A DNA stretch of 64,000 nucleotides, from positions 806,001 through 870,000 of the forward strand of contig NZ_JAGEMM010000002.1 in the NCBI RefSeq assembly GCF_017921815.1. Direction: 5' to 3'. Under the pieces are notes generated by a model that was not told the origin of the DNA, made no database searches, and saw nothing but the letters and a program-made list of their open reading frames with translations. Positions 44,078 to 53,624 of this stretch are shown one piece after another. The stretch is from Microvirga antarctica. Lineage in GTDB: Bacteria; Pseudomonadota; Alphaproteobacteria; Rhizobiales; Beijerinckiaceae. A program made the translations under genes and the position numbers. Within the stretch, counting starts at the first letter, position 1. The number at the start of each line of letters is the position of its first letter.

Positions 44078-44931
44078 CGGGCATCCAACCGACCGTCGCC
44101 GGAGAGATCCTGCCAGCAGATACAGTTTGGGAAGAAAAGCTCTCCTGGTTCGATGCGCTGCCGCGTCCGGTCTCTATGATCGGATTGCTGGTCGCTTTCC
44201 TGGGCTTGTGGCAGTTGGTGACCGGCCTTGGCTTGGTCTCTCCGATCATCCTGCCGGGCCCTTGGCGCACTGCGCAGGAGCTGGTTTTCGTCGGGCAAAG
44301 CCTCCTGTCGGGCAATTACATGCTGGCCGCGTTCTGGGTCACCGCGCAGGAAGTCGTTCTTGGCTTTATCATCGCGGTTGGGATCGGCGTTGCACTCGGG
44401 GTCCTGGTGGGGGAGACAGCCTTCGGCGAACGTGCAGTCATGCCTTATATCGTGGCGATCGACACCATGCCGAAGCTGGCGTTCGCGCCGCTTTTCGTAG
44501 CCTGGATGGGATTTGGGATCTCATCCAAGGTCGCACTGGCAGCGTTCATTTCGATTTTCCCCGTGGTCGTCGGAACGGCAGCCGGTCTTCATGCTGCGGA
44601 TACCAACGCGCGCATGCTGTTCAAGAGCATCGGCGCAAGCCGTTGGCAGACCCTCATCAAGCTGAAGATTCCCACAGGGCTTCCGCAATTCTTCACCGGT
44701 GTGAAGATCGCCTCCATCAGTGTCGTCGCGGGCGCGATCGCAGGCGAGTTTCTGGGCGGGGGACGGGGATTTGGCGAGCTGATCCGCGTCGCGGCCTCCC
44801 AGCTTGACACGCCGCGGGTCTTTTCCCTGATCATCTACCTCAGTCTATTGGGACTGGTGATGTTCGGATTCGTTGTCTGGGTTCAGCGACGTTTCGTATT
44901 CTGGCACCGGAACAGTACCACTCAGGACTGA
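44074..44931 (+). CDS. ABC importer permease (SsuC/TauC-like)
   Basis: A 285-residue inner-membrane permease with about six hydrophobic segments. The cytoplasmic coupling region FKSIGASRWQTLIKLKIPTG is the EAA loop, and FAPLFVAWMGFGISSK is conserved in the SsuC group. It follows the ATPase with a 4-base overlap and precedes the GntR gene by 53 bases. Confidence 0.94.
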   Translation: MTGIQPTVAGEILPADTVWEEKLSWFDALPRPVSMIGLLVAFLGLWQLVTGLGLVSPIILPGPWRTAQELVFVGQSLLSGNYMLAAFWVTAQEVVLGFIIAVGIGVALGVLVGETAFGERAVMPYIVAIDTMPKLAFAPLFVAWMGFGISSKVALAAFISIFPVVVGTAAGLHAADTNARMLFKSIGASRWQTLIKLKIPTGLPQFFTGVKIASISVVAGAIAGEFLGGGRGFGELIRVAASQLDTPRVFSLIIYLSLLGLVMFGFVVWVQRRFVFWHRNSTTQD

Positions 44932-44984
44932 TAAGATATGTTCGCCGGCAGTGAGAATGATCGCCGGTCCTCGGCCAAACCAAG

Positions 44985-45671
44985 ATGAAGGCGCAGCACG
45001 TGACCAAGATCAGTGAGAAGACCACTGCCGCGACCATCGTCTATCGGAAGCTGAGGCAGGATATTCTCCGGGGCGTCCTGGAGCCCGGCCAGAAACTTGC
45101 GATCGATGTTATTGCTGAGCGTTACGGGACGGGGACGAACCCCGTGCGCGAGGCGTTGAACCGCCTGTCGGCTGAACGCCTGGTCGACCGTCATGAGCAA
45201 CGCGGTTTCTTCGTTCCTGCGATCAGCATCGAGAACTGGCGCGAACTCGTGAAGACGCGCTGCTGGCTGGAGACCAAGGCGCTGGAAGAATCGATGCGGA
45301 ACCGCACGACGGAGTGGGAGGAGGGCATCGTCCTGTCGTTCTATCGCCTGTCCCGCGTCCAGGCTTCCAAAGAGGAATTGGACCCCGCAAAGCGCAGCGA
45401 ATGGGAGGTTCCCCACCGTGCCTTCCACCTCGCCCTGATTGCCAACTGCCAATCGACATGGATGCTGGAGTTCTGCGAAGTCCTGATGGACCATGCGCAG
45501 CGATACATCTTCGTGTCCGATTCTTATGCCTATCCAAGGCGCAACGGCCTCGAAGAGCACCGGGCTCTGATGGACGTGATTCTGGGGGGAGAGATCCTCT
45601 CGGCAACGGAGATGCTGGTGGAACACTACCACCGGACGCTCAACAAGATTGAAGCTCAGATCACTGGATAG
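44985..45671 (+). CDS. GntR-family regulator (FadR/FCD subfamily)
   Basis: A 228-residue regulator. Its N-terminal winged helix has VYRKLRQDILRGVLEPGQKL and the recognition region GTGTNPVREALNRLSAERLV; the C-terminal all-helical FCD domain shows the metal-type residues in ENWRELVKTRCWLE and H in DHAQRY. It lies downstream of the importer and probably co-transcribes with it, so autoregulation with the importer is likely. It could also act on nearby dyads upstream of the TRAP operons. Confidence 0.93.
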   Translation: MKAQHVTKISEKTTAATIVYRKLRQDILRGVLEPGQKLAIDVIAERYGTGTNPVREALNRLSAERLVDRHEQRGFFVPAISIENWRELVKTRCWLETKALEESMRNRTTEWEEGIVLSFYRLSRVQASKEELDPAKRSEWEVPHRAFHLALIANCQSTWMLEFCEVLMDHAQRYIFVSDSYAYPRRNGLEEHRALMDVILGGEILSATEMLVEHYHRTLNKIEAQITG

Positions 45672-46137
45672 CGACGGTGAGGCAGGGTCACGCCAACGAG
45701 CGGTCGGGACCGTCAGGCACGAGTCATCGCATCCTTGGTGCTGCGAAAGGCGGCCGAGCCGGCGCGCCACCTCGTTCAGCGCCGACCCACAGATATGCGC
45801 CAGTACAGCAATTTTGCCCGGCCAGCAGGGTGGGCAGGTGGTTTGCCGCCGACGGCGGGTCGCCCGAGCGTTTTATTCTGAACGCATGCGCGCAGTCATT
45901 TGCCATCATGCCCCTTGACAGAAATCTGACAGGGTCCGACGTCGATACGTGATCCAGCGTAGAGAGTCTGGACATGCAATTCAGTCAAGGGATCGCATCA
46001 TGGCAACAGAAAATCATCATGTTGCTCTGCGCGCGATATTTCTTTGCAACGAGCGATTGTTTACGTGAGAAACGTTCAGGATTGCAGCGAGTGAAATCGT
46101 CGCTAAGCTGGAACCTCCCTCTTCAGGACAATTTATC
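45672..46137. other. Long intergenic region with possible promoter and mini-ORF
   Basis: These 466 bases separate the GntR stop from the SnoaL-like gene. No conserved protein is visible. There is a TTGACA at 45915-45920 with a nearby TGACAG direct repeat but no convincing -10, and a 22-codon open frame at 46000-46068 with AAGGGA in front. A long 5' leader for the SnoaL-like gene is possible. Confidence 0.45.
46000..46068 (+). CDS. Possible 22-residue leader peptide
   Basis: An ATG with AAGGGA 9 bases upstream opens a 22-codon frame ending TGA, 69 bases before the SnoaL-like gene. The product has two adjacent His and no recognisable domain. It may be a chance frame; I see no attenuator-like hairpin pair. 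Confidence 0.15.
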   Translation: MATENHHVALRAIFLCNERLFT

Positions 46138-46596
46138 ATGAGCACAGATTCCGTCGCGCCGATGCTGGACGAGTTCGCCATCTGTAAACTGTCTCACCGT
46201 TACGCGCAGGCGCTTGACAGAAATGATCAAGTGGCCTGGGCGGCGTTATTCACAGCCGATGCAGTGATCGAGAGCGGAAACTCAAAACCTCGCGGTTATA
46301 GCGAGATCATGAGGATCCCCGTCGACCAACTGAAGCGCTACAAGAAGACGTTACACTCCGTGACCACACAGGTGATCACCCTGAGCGGCGACACGGCATT
46401 GGGCGAGGTCTATTGCACGGCCTACCATATCTACGAGGATTTTCACCAGAACGGACGGTTCCCGTTCGACCTGAGTCACAATTTCCTGATCCGCTACGAA
46501 GACGCGTATCGACGCGTCGACGGCCAATGGATGTTCACGAGGCGCCGCATTTCAACCGAGGCGCGTTTCGTTCATCAGATCATCCCCGTCGCCTAG
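46138..46596 (+). CDS. SnoaL/NTF2-like protein
   Basis: A 152-residue single-domain protein of the SnoaL-like/NTF2-like fold (SnoaL_4 type): the N-terminal helix AICKLSHRYAQALDRND, LFTADAVIESG, H in KTLHSVTTQVI and the C-terminal RRISTEARFVHQI. Members include small dehydratases, isomerases and ring-hydroxylating dioxygenase beta-like subunits. No cofactor motif is present. A similar gene stands near the second TRAP operon (61600). It is monocistronic or leads into the TRAP operon, which has its own promoter. Confidence 0.8.
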   Translation: MSTDSVAPMLDEFAICKLSHRYAQALDRNDQVAWAALFTADAVIESGNSKPRGYSEIMRIPVDQLKRYKKTLHSVTTQVITLSGDTALGEVYCTAYHIYEDFHQNGRFPFDLSHNFLIRYEDAYRRVDGQWMFTRRRISTEARFVHQIIPVA

Positions 46597-46728
46597 GCCC
46601 AAAGCAACCTGCTCAGACCTCAGTCGCCTAGCATTCTTGTTCACAGAGCGCACGAGCGTCCGTCTCGGCTCAGCCTGTTCTCCGACGACTGCCCTCAAAA
46701 TATTGCCTTGCGCTGCTGGGCGTCCGAC

Positions 46729-46758
46729 TTGACAACCCCCTTTGCCAGAGGTTTTATT
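46729..46758 (+). promoter_or_regulatory. Promoter of the first TRAP operon
   Basis: TTGACA (46729-46734) and TTTATT (46753-46758) are 18 bases apart, 46 bases before the DctP start. An inverted repeat TTCGCA (46757-46762) with TGCGAA (46776-46781) overlaps the -10 and start-site region, a position suited to repression. Confidence 0.6.
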
Positions 46759-46804
46759 CGCATACCGGACAAATGTGCGAAAAGATGCACGTGGGGGATC
46801 AGCT

Positions 46805-47779
46805 ATGGAACGCAGGACTTTTCTGGCTAGCGCAGCAGCACTGGCTGCGGCATCCACCATTCCGGGCAACGCTCGGGCCGCCACTCGTCTTCGGTTCGCC
46901 CACTTTTCAGTGACAGACGACCCGAACCACGTCACCGCGCTCTCGTTCGCCGACAAACTGAAGAATGCGACAGGCGGGGAGTTTGACGTCACGATCATTC
47001 CGAATTCACAGCTCGGAGGGGAGGTCGATGTCGTAGAGGGTATCCTGCTCGGCACGATCGACCTGGCGCCGCCATCCTGCGCGGTGTTGGCGAACTGGGT
47101 TCCGGAGATGAACGTGCTCAACATGCCGTTCGCGTTCCGCGACTGGGACCACTACACCCGGGTTCTAAACGGCTCGCTTTACGACCAAATTGTAACGGCA
47201 GCCGCTGCGAAAAACATTCGCTTCCTCGGCTTCATGACGTCCGGCGTACGCCACATCATGACCCGCCAGCCGGTCAATTCGATTGCTGATCTGAAAGGCC
47301 GCAAGATCCGAACCGTGCAGAACCCGGTTCACGTCGCAACGTTTAACGCCTTCGGCGCGAACGCCACTGCCATCGCCTACAACGAAGTCTATTCAGCGCT
47401 CCAGACGGGCGTCGTTGATGGCGCGGACGCTGCTAATACAAATTACTATACGCAGAAATTCTATGAAGTCGCCAACAACTGGGCGCAGATTGGATGGCTG
47501 TACTATTCCAATGGCATTATCATGTCAGAAGCCAAATTCCAGCGCCTTCCACCTGAGCGTCAGAAGGCCTTGATGGCGGTAGGCCGCGAGGCAGGAATCG
47601 AACATCTCAAGCTCTGGGCCGATAGCGATGCAAAGATCCTCGATCAGTTGAAAGCCAAGGGTGTCAACATCACCAATCCGGATCCGGCACCATTCCGCGA
47701 GCAGTCGAAGGCGATCTACGATCAGTTCCTGAAGACGGACAAGGAGAAGCAGATTCTCGCCGACATCCTGGCAGGTTGA
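46805..47779 (+). CDS. dctP: TRAP transporter substrate-binding protein (DctP)
   Basis: A 324-residue periplasmic binding protein. The signal MERRTFLASAAALAAAS is twin-arginine-like, with likely cleavage after NARA. DctP features are LGGEVDVVEGILLGTIDLA, PFAFRDWDHY, DLKGRKIRTVQNPVHV with the conserved Arg for the ligand carboxylate, and ALQTGVVDGADAANTNYY. It feeds the DctQ/DctM pair downstream with an organic acid or amino-acid-like carboxylate. Confidence 0.93.
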   Translation: MERRTFLASAAALAAASTIPGNARAATRLRFAHFSVTDDPNHVTALSFADKLKNATGGEFDVTIIPNSQLGGEVDVVEGILLGTIDLAPPSCAVLANWVPEMNVLNMPFAFRDWDHYTRVLNGSLYDQIVTAAAAKNIRFLGFMTSGVRHIMTRQPVNSIADLKGRKIRTVQNPVHVATFNAFGANATAIAYNEVYSALQTGVVDGADAANTNYYTQKFYEVANNWAQIGWLYYSNGIIMSEAKFQRLPPERQKALMAVGREAGIEHLKLWADSDAKILDQLKAKGVNITNPDPAPFREQSKAIYDQFLKTDKEKQILADILAG

Positions 47780-47789
47780 TCTCCATCCC

Positions 47790-48308
47790 ATGTCAGCGCT
47801 AGCGAGCGGAAAATTCGGCAGCAGGGCGATATCGGCGGTTCGCAACACTGTCGATGTGGCGGTGATCCTTCTGTACTCCTACATGGTGATCGCCGTCGTG
47901 GTTCAGGTGGCCGGCCGCTATGTGCTCAACTTCCACATCGGTAACGCCGTTGAAACGGCGACCTACGCTCAGATCTGGCTAACGGCTGTTGGAGCAAGCG
48001 TTGCGCTTCGCCACGGCGCCATTTTCGCTGTCGATACCTTGACCCGCCACCTCAGTCTGACACCCGCGAGATTTTTCAGTATCTTGATCGCGGCAATCAA
48101 CATGATCTTCGTCGGGGTCATGATCTACGGCGGAATCCTGCTGACCGAGCAGGGCATTCGGCAGACATCGCCAGTGTTGATGATCCCCATGTGGACAATT
48201 TTCATCTCCATTCCGATCGGCATGACATTGCTGGGCATTGAAATCGTCATGCACGTAATCGAGAACTGGCACGCTCCCTTCGCCGGCATCCAGGAGGATC
48301 TGCTTTGA
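47790..48308 (+). CDS. dctQ: TRAP transporter small permease (DctQ)
   Basis: A 172-residue membrane protein with four hydrophobic segments, the DctQ pattern. YAQIWLTAVGASVALRHGAIF is the typical middle part. It lies 10 bases after DctP and overlaps DctM by 4 bases. Confidence 0.92.
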   Translation: MSALASGKFGSRAISAVRNTVDVAVILLYSYMVIAVVVQVAGRYVLNFHIGNAVETATYAQIWLTAVGASVALRHGAIFAVDTLTRHLSLTPARFFSILIAAINMIFVGVMIYGGILLTEQGIRQTSPVLMIPMWTIFISIPIGMTLLGIEIVMHVIENWHAPFAGIQEDLL

Positions 48309-49588
48309 TCGCCCTCGGGGTCGGGTTCTTCGTGTTCCTGCTGATCGGCGTACCAATCGCGTTTGTCTTCGGCATATCGGCGCTTATCTCGGTGTGGGCG
48401 GCGGATCTTCCGCTAGTGGTGATTGCGCATCGGTTCTATTCTGGTCTCAATGACTTCACCCTGATGGCCATTCCCTTCTTCCTGCTTGCCGGGATGCTGA
48501 TGGATCAGGGCGGATTGTCGCGACGGATCATCGACTTTGCATCCGCTCTCGTCGGCTGGGCGACGGGTAGCTTGCTCATGGTTTCCGTCGTCGCATCGAC
48601 AGCAATCGCGGCGATGTCTGGATCTGGCAGCGCCGATACTGCGGTCGTCTCCGCTGTCATGCAGCCCGAACTCAAGCGCAGGAAGTATGACGTCGATTTC
48701 TCGGCAGCACTCATCGCGACGGCGGGCACGCTCGCACAGATCATTCCACCAAGCATGATGCTGGTTCTGATCGGCGTACTGAACAACATCTCGATCAGCG
48801 CGCTCTTTCTGGCTGGCATTATTCCTGGCCTTCTCGTCGTCCCGGGGCTGCTCTTTCTCGCCTGGTGGCACGCCAGAAACGGCGGGCCTCAATACCGCGT
48901 GACAGAGCCGTTTCAGCTCCAGCGGCTTTGGACGACCTTTTTCTATGCGTTACCCGCGCTTGGACTCGGTGTGATTGTCAGCGGCGGGATCTTCAGTGGT
49001 GCGTTCACGCCGACAGAGGCAGCCGCCGTCGCGGTCGTGTATACGATATTGATCGGGAAGTTTGTCTATCGCGAACTCGACCTGAAGGTCATCCCTGGCA
49101 TCATTCTGAAGGCTGGCGGATTCACCGCAGGCATCATGGTGCTCGTGGGAGGGGCAACCGTCTTCAATTGGCTCATGGCCATTGAGGGCCTCCCGGATCT
49201 CGTTGCCAGTTGGTTGCAGGCTACCGTCAGCAGCCCATGGACTTTTCTGCTGATAGTCAACATCTTCCTGATGCTCTTCGGGATGCCGATGGAGAGCATC
49301 GCAATGGTGCTCCTCCTCAGCCCGGTCGTCATTCAGGCAGGTGTGGCATACGGCCTCGAACCAGTGCACCTTGCGATCGTCTTCGTGTTCAATAGCGTGA
49401 TCGGCATGATTACGCCGCCCTTTGGCGGGACGCTGTTCGTGGCAGCGATTGTGGCCAAGAGACCCATATCGGCGGTCACGCGCCACATTTATCGCCCTTG
49501 GGGCGTCATGACGATCGTCTTGCTGCTCGTCACCTACATTCCGGAACTTGTGCTTTTCCTTCCGCGCGCTGCGGGCTTTCTGAAATAG
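48305..49588 (+). CDS. dctM: TRAP transporter large permease (DctM)
   Basis: A 427-residue multi-spanning permease of the DctM family: IPFFLLAGMLMDQGGLSRRI, the GSGSADTAVVSAVMQPELKR region, QIIPPSMMLVLIG, FTPTEAAAVAVVY and TPPFGGTLFVAA. It uses the sodium gradient to move the substrate delivered by DctP. Its end is followed about 100 bases later by the aminotransferase gene, probably in the same operon. Confidence 0.94.
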   Translation: MIALGVGFFVFLLIGVPIAFVFGISALISVWAADLPLVVIAHRFYSGLNDFTLMAIPFFLLAGMLMDQGGLSRRIIDFASALVGWATGSLLMVSVVASTAIAAMSGSGSADTAVVSAVMQPELKRRKYDVDFSAALIATAGTLAQIIPPSMMLVLIGVLNNISISALFLAGIIPGLLVVPGLLFLAWWHARNGGPQYRVTEPFQLQRLWTTFFYALPALGLGVIVSGGIFSGAFTPTEAAAVAVVYTILIGKFVYRELDLKVIPGIILKAGGFTAGIMVLVGGATVFNWLMAIEGLPDLVASWLQATVSSPWTFLLIVNIFLMLFGMPMESIAMVLLLSPVVIQAGVAYGLEPVHLAIVFVFNSVIGMITPPFGGTLFVAAIVAKRPISAVTRHIYRPWGVMTIVLLLVTYIPELVLFLPRAAGFLK

Positions 49589-49692
49589 GCAACAGTCCGA
49601 AGAACACGAGCCTCGAGCAGAGGCTCATATCGTCAAAGTGTTCGCTGCGAACTATGTCTCGGCAGAACCCGCCCAACTTAAGAGGAGCATCC

Positions 49693-51102
49693 ATGACAAG
49701 CGTGCCGCGGCTCGACGCCAGTCTTGAAGAAACCGATCGCCAGTATCTCTTTCACCCCTTCACAGTTCTGAAAGACCACGAAAAAAGTGGCCCGCCAAGA
49801 GTGATTGTCGAGGGAAAGGGTATCAGGCTGACCGACAGCCATGGCCGACACTACATCGACGCAATGGCCGGACTCTGGTGCGTGAATGTCGGATATGGCC
49901 GGCCTGAACTGGCCGAAGCGATGAAGGAGCAGGCTCTCAAGCTTCCATACTATCACGCGTTCTCGTCAATGAGCATGGAGACTCCCGTTCGCCTTGCGGA
50001 GCGGCTGGTGAAAATGGCGCCGGTCCCGATGTCAAAAGTATTTTTTGGCAATAGCGGATCGGACGCTAACGACACGCAGGTCAAGCTTGTCTGGTATTAC
50101 AACAATGCTAGGGGCTTGCCGCAGAAGAAGAAGATCATTTCGCGCCAGCGCGGATATCACGGCGTCACGGTCATGTCTGCCGGGCTGACAGGTCTCGAGG
50201 GCTTACACAAGGGCTTCGATCTTCCCCTCCCAATGATCCGCCATACGACAGCGCCCCACCGCCTCTGGGAGGCGGAGCCTGGCATGACCGATGAGGCGTT
50301 TTCCAGGAAGCTCGCGGACGACCTGGAATCCCTGATTGTCGCCGAGGGCCCCGAGACCGTGGCGGCCTTTATTGCCGAACCGATTCAGGGTGCAGGCGGC
50401 GTGATTGTGCCGCCGGAAGGCTATTTCCGCGAGATCCAGAAGGTGCTCGATAAATACGATGTCCTTCTGATAGCCGATGAGGTGATCTGTGGATTCGGCC
50501 GTCTGGGCAAGATGTTCGGAACGAACGTGATGGATATGAGGCCAGACCTGATAACTGTCGCGAAAGGTCTCACATCGGCCTATATCCCGCTCTCAGCCTG
50601 TCTCGTCTCCGAGAAAGTCTGGCGTGTCCTCGTAGATGGGGGAGAAAAGTTCGGCAATTTCGGGCACGGCTACACCTACACGGCGCACCCTCTTGCGGCA
50701 GCGGTGGCGCTTGCCAACCTCGATATCATCGAGAACGACAACCTCGTCGCAAATGCGGCGACCACGGGAGCCTACATGCATAAGAGACTGCATGAGGCCT
50801 TCGGCCAACACCCGCTTGTTGGCGAAATTCGCGGCAAAGCGCTGATCGGCGCGGTGGAGTTCGTGGCGAAGAGAGACGGCCCGCGCGCGTTCGATCCCAA
50901 CCTCAAGGTCGCACCCAGAATAGCGCGGGCCTGCCTTGAGCTTGGCCTGATCACCCGCGCGCTTCCTTCCGCCGACACGATCGCTTTCTCACCGCCACTC
51001 GTGATCAACGAGCAGGAGATTGACGAGATGGTAGCGTTGGCCCGCAAGGGCGTCGATGCAGTCACCGACGAACTCGTCAGAGAAAACGCCTGGCACGGTT
51101 GA
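49693..51102 (+). CDS. Class III PLP-dependent aminotransferase (omega-type)
   Basis: A 469-residue fold-I aminotransferase. Landmarks: HPFTVLKDHE, GRHYIDAMAGLWCVNVGY, FFGNSGSDANDTQVKLVWYY, RGYHGVTVMSAGLTG, ADEVICGFGRLG and the PLP-binding Lys in TVAKGLTSAYIPLSA. Family members transfer omega-amino groups (beta-alanine, GABA, polyamines, taurine) to pyruvate. GAGGAG precedes the ATG at 49693; a longer frame to 49498 overlaps DctM and is discounted. With the DapA-like and DapDC-like genes next to it, it probably handles a diamino or amino-keto acid taken up by the TRAP system. Confidence 0.91.
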   Translation: MTSVPRLDASLEETDRQYLFHPFTVLKDHEKSGPPRVIVEGKGIRLTDSHGRHYIDAMAGLWCVNVGYGRPELAEAMKEQALKLPYYHAFSSMSMETPVRLAERLVKMAPVPMSKVFFGNSGSDANDTQVKLVWYYNNARGLPQKKKIISRQRGYHGVTVMSAGLTGLEGLHKGFDLPLPMIRHTTAPHRLWEAEPGMTDEAFSRKLADDLESLIVAEGPETVAAFIAEPIQGAGGVIVPPEGYFREIQKVLDKYDVLLIADEVICGFGRLGKMFGTNVMDMRPDLITVAKGLTSAYIPLSACLVSEKVWRVLVDGGEKFGNFGHGYTYTAHPLAAAVALANLDIIENDNLVANAATTGAYMHKRLHEAFGQHPLVGEIRGKALIGAVEFVAKRDGPRAFDPNLKVAPRIARACLELGLITRALPSADTIAFSPPLVINEQEIDEMVALARKGVDAVTDELVRENAWHG

Positions 51103-51145
51103 AACCGCGTTCTGTGGCCAAAAACGAAACGATGGAGAATGTGAG

Positions 51146-52078
51146 ATGGATCGCCATTCAGTAAACTGGTCCGGCCCGATGCCGGCGGTTGTCACGCCTT
51201 TCGACGCGAGTGGCAACGTCGACGAGGCAGCGTTCGCAGAAAACTTGCAGATCCTCCTGAAGAAGGGAGCGACCGGTTTCGTTGTAGGAGGATGCACGGG
51301 CGAATTCTGGGCGATGACTCTCGAGGAGCGCAAGAATCTCTACAAGCTCGGCGCCAAGGCTGTCGCCGGCAAGGGTACGCTCATCGCAGGCACCGGCGCC
51401 ATCACTGTGCGGGACACGGTTGAATTGAGCAATGCTGCGCAAGAGGCTGGCGCCGATGGCGCACTCATCCTGCCTCCGTACTTCGTGAAGCTCACGGATG
51501 ACGAGATTTTTGCCCATTATGAGGCAGTGTCTTCGCAGGTTTCCCTGCCGATCATGCTCTACAATATCCCCGGGAATGCCGTGAACGGGCTCAGCCCTCA
51601 CCTTGTTGACCGACTATCCTCGTTGGACAAAGTGGTCGCCGTCAAGGAAAGCTCGGGCGATTGGAACAATTACTACGCGACGGCCATCGCCGTTCAATCC
51701 AAGCTCCGTGTCTTCTGCGGGCCGTCCTCGGTCTTTGGCGTCAGCGCAGTCTTGCTGGGCGCGGATGGGATCATCGATTGCTTCCCGAACGTGTGGGCGC
51801 CCGGTGGTTTGGATCTCTACTACGCCGCCAAGGAAGGGCGCCTCGAAGAGGCTCGTGACCTCCAGGAACTCGGTCGCCGCCTGACCGATCTTTTCGTCTC
51901 CGAAGGGCGGACGCTATATCCGTCAACGAAAGCCGCCATGCAGTTGCTGGGACTTCCCGGCGGAGAGCTTCGGGCTCCGCTCAAACCGTTGGGCCAGAGG
52001 GAACTCGACGGATTAGCCCGCGGCCTCGCGGCATTGGGTCTGCTCCCACAAGCGAAGATCGAACGGCTGAGCGCCTGA
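51146..52078 (+). CDS. DapA-like lyase (DHDPS/NAL superfamily)
   Basis: A 310-residue TIM-barrel lyase. GGCTGEFWAMT is the phosphate/carboxylate loop, MLYNIPGNAVNGLS carries the conserved Tyr, and VAVKESSGDW has the Schiff-base Lys. The superfamily condenses or cleaves pyruvate with aldehydes and dehydrates sugar acids. GGAG lies before the ATG at 51146. It stands between the aminotransferase and a PLP decarboxylase, so I would not name it dapA; a catabolic aldolase is at least as likely. Confidence 0.9.
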   Translation: MDRHSVNWSGPMPAVVTPFDASGNVDEAAFAENLQILLKKGATGFVVGGCTGEFWAMTLEERKNLYKLGAKAVAGKGTLIAGTGAITVRDTVELSNAAQEAGADGALILPPYFVKLTDDEIFAHYEAVSSQVSLPIMLYNIPGNAVNGLSPHLVDRLSSLDKVVAVKESSGDWNNYYATAIAVQSKLRVFCGPSSVFGVSAVLLGADGIIDCFPNVWAPGGLDLYYAAKEGRLEEARDLQELGRRLTDLFVSEGRTLYPSTKAAMQLLGLPGGELRAPLKPLGQRELDGLARGLAALGLLPQAKIERLSA

Positions 52079-52091
52079 AGGAAAACGTCAC

Positions 52092-53558
52092 ATGAATGCG
52101 CACGCAAACGACGGTCATTTCGCCCCGCAGCTCAAACCGAAGGATTACTCGATCTCGTTCGGTGAGTTCGTCGGCATCGGCCCGAACGGGAATCTCTGGG
52201 TTGAGGATTGCGACGTCAACGATCTGGCGGAGAAATTTGGAACGCCGCTCTACATCATTTCCGAGTCGCAGTTTCGCTACACGTATCGGGCATTTCGCGA
52301 CGCCTTTCGACGTCATTATCCCAGTGTAGAAATTCTGTTTGCCAACAAGTCGAACAACGGCTTGGCAATTCGACATATCATGAACCAAGAGGGCGCGGGC
52401 GGCGATTGCTTCGGCGTCAACGAGATGTACCTGTCGCTTCTCGCCGGCACAAATCCCAAGACTCTAGTTCTCAATGGCTCGAACAAACAGCCGGAAGAAC
52501 TGGAAATGGCGATCGCCAACGGCGTTTGCATCAATATTGACGCGATGGACGAACTGGATCTGATCGAAGAGATCTCGGCTCGGCTCGGCCGCAATGTCGA
52601 TCTCGGGATCCGCCTCAAACTCGATCTCGAACCGCTCGCTGGACGGACAGGCGTGGCGATGCATGGACCGGGGACGCTCAAGCAGCAGAGCGACAGCACG
52701 AAATGGGGCATGTCGCGGCAACAGACTGTCGCCATCATCAGACGCGCCCAATCCATGCCGCGGGTGCGCCTGTGTGAAACGCATTTCCACCTGTCGCGCA
52801 TGTCCAACGACCCTGAGAACTTCGCTATCATGGCGCGAGAGATGATCGCGTGGTCGGCGTTTATCCGGGACGAGACAGGCTGGATACCCGACTGCATCGA
52901 TATCGGCGGTGGCTGGACATTCGGCAAGTGGTACGGGACGGGACCGAATGGCCAACTCGACGACGATCGAGCGCCCACGGCCGAGGATTACGCGCGGCTT
53001 TGTTCCGCGGCGATTAAGGAAGAGACGGCACGCTACGGCCTTCCGTTGCCGAAGCTGCGCCTCGAACCCGGCCGTGCCTTGTCCGGTCCATCGGGTGTCG
53101 CGGTTGGCATGGTCGGCGCGGTGAAAGAAGGTGATCATAAGAAGTGGGTTAACATGGATCTGTCGACCAACCATCTGTCATGGGCTGCTGCGCTTGATTG
53201 GTATTATCACGCGCTGCCCGTTGTAGATGCGGCCCGCGAGGGAAGCGAGATCGTCGATCTCGTCGGTCCCCTCTGCAATTCAGACGAAGTCGGTCCACAC
53301 CGCAAGATGCCACCGTTCAAGCGCGGTGATTACGTGGCTTTCCTGGACACCGGGGGTTATACGGAGTCATGCGCGGCGCGATACAACGCGCAGCTTCTCC
53401 CAGCGACCGTGCTTGTCTCTGGAAATCGCGCCGAGGTCATCACTGAGCGTGAGCAGCTGAAAGATGTGGCCGGGCGCTTCCGCGTTCCGCCCCGTCTGTT
53501 GGCCGCGTCGTTCGCTCCGCAGGATCGTGAGTCGCCGTCAATCATCGTGACGCCATGA
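52092..53558 (+). CDS. PLP decarboxylase, diaminopimelate decarboxylase-like (fold III)
   Basis: A 488-residue alanine-racemase-fold enzyme. The PLP Lys is in LFANKSNNGLAI, the second glycine motif in DIGGGWTFGKW, EPGRALSGPSG is the phosphate-binding Arg region, and PLCNSDEVG holds the C-terminal active-site Cys where DapDC has CESGD. HFHLSRM replaces the usual HCHIGS. Several specificity positions thus differ from true DapDC, and it is longer than usual (about 420). It is coupled to the DapA-like gene with AAGGAAA before its ATG. Decarboxylation of a diamino or amino acid is inferred; the substrate is unknown. Confidence 0.87.
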   Translation: MNAHANDGHFAPQLKPKDYSISFGEFVGIGPNGNLWVEDCDVNDLAEKFGTPLYIISESQFRYTYRAFRDAFRRHYPSVEILFANKSNNGLAIRHIMNQEGAGGDCFGVNEMYLSLLAGTNPKTLVLNGSNKQPEELEMAIANGVCINIDAMDELDLIEEISARLGRNVDLGIRLKLDLEPLAGRTGVAMHGPGTLKQQSDSTKWGMSRQQTVAIIRRAQSMPRVRLCETHFHLSRMSNDPENFAIMAREMIAWSAFIRDETGWIPDCIDIGGGWTFGKWYGTGPNGQLDDDRAPTAEDYARLCSAAIKEETARYGLPLPKLRLEPGRALSGPSGVAVGMVGAVKEGDHKKWVNMDLSTNHLSWAAALDWYYHALPVVDAAREGSEIVDLVGPLCNSDEVGPHRKMPPFKRGDYVAFLDTGGYTESCAARYNAQLLPATVLVSGNRAEVITEREQLKDVAGRFRVPPRLLAASFAPQDRESPSIIVTP

Positions 53559-53624
53559 CAACGCTCTCTCCTCAGCGGCATCGATTTGCCGCCCCTTTAG
53601 CCACCAATCGAACGGCGTGACGTC

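Noticed and set aside
45724..45975. Small open frames in the 45.7-46.1 kb gap
   Set aside because: They overlap one another on both strands, lack ribosome sites and look compositionally like spacer DNA.
51146..53558. dapA-lysA lysine biosynthesis pair
   Set aside because: An importer and class III aminotransferase precede it, and the decarboxylase has altered active-site motifs; gene names would overstate the evidence.
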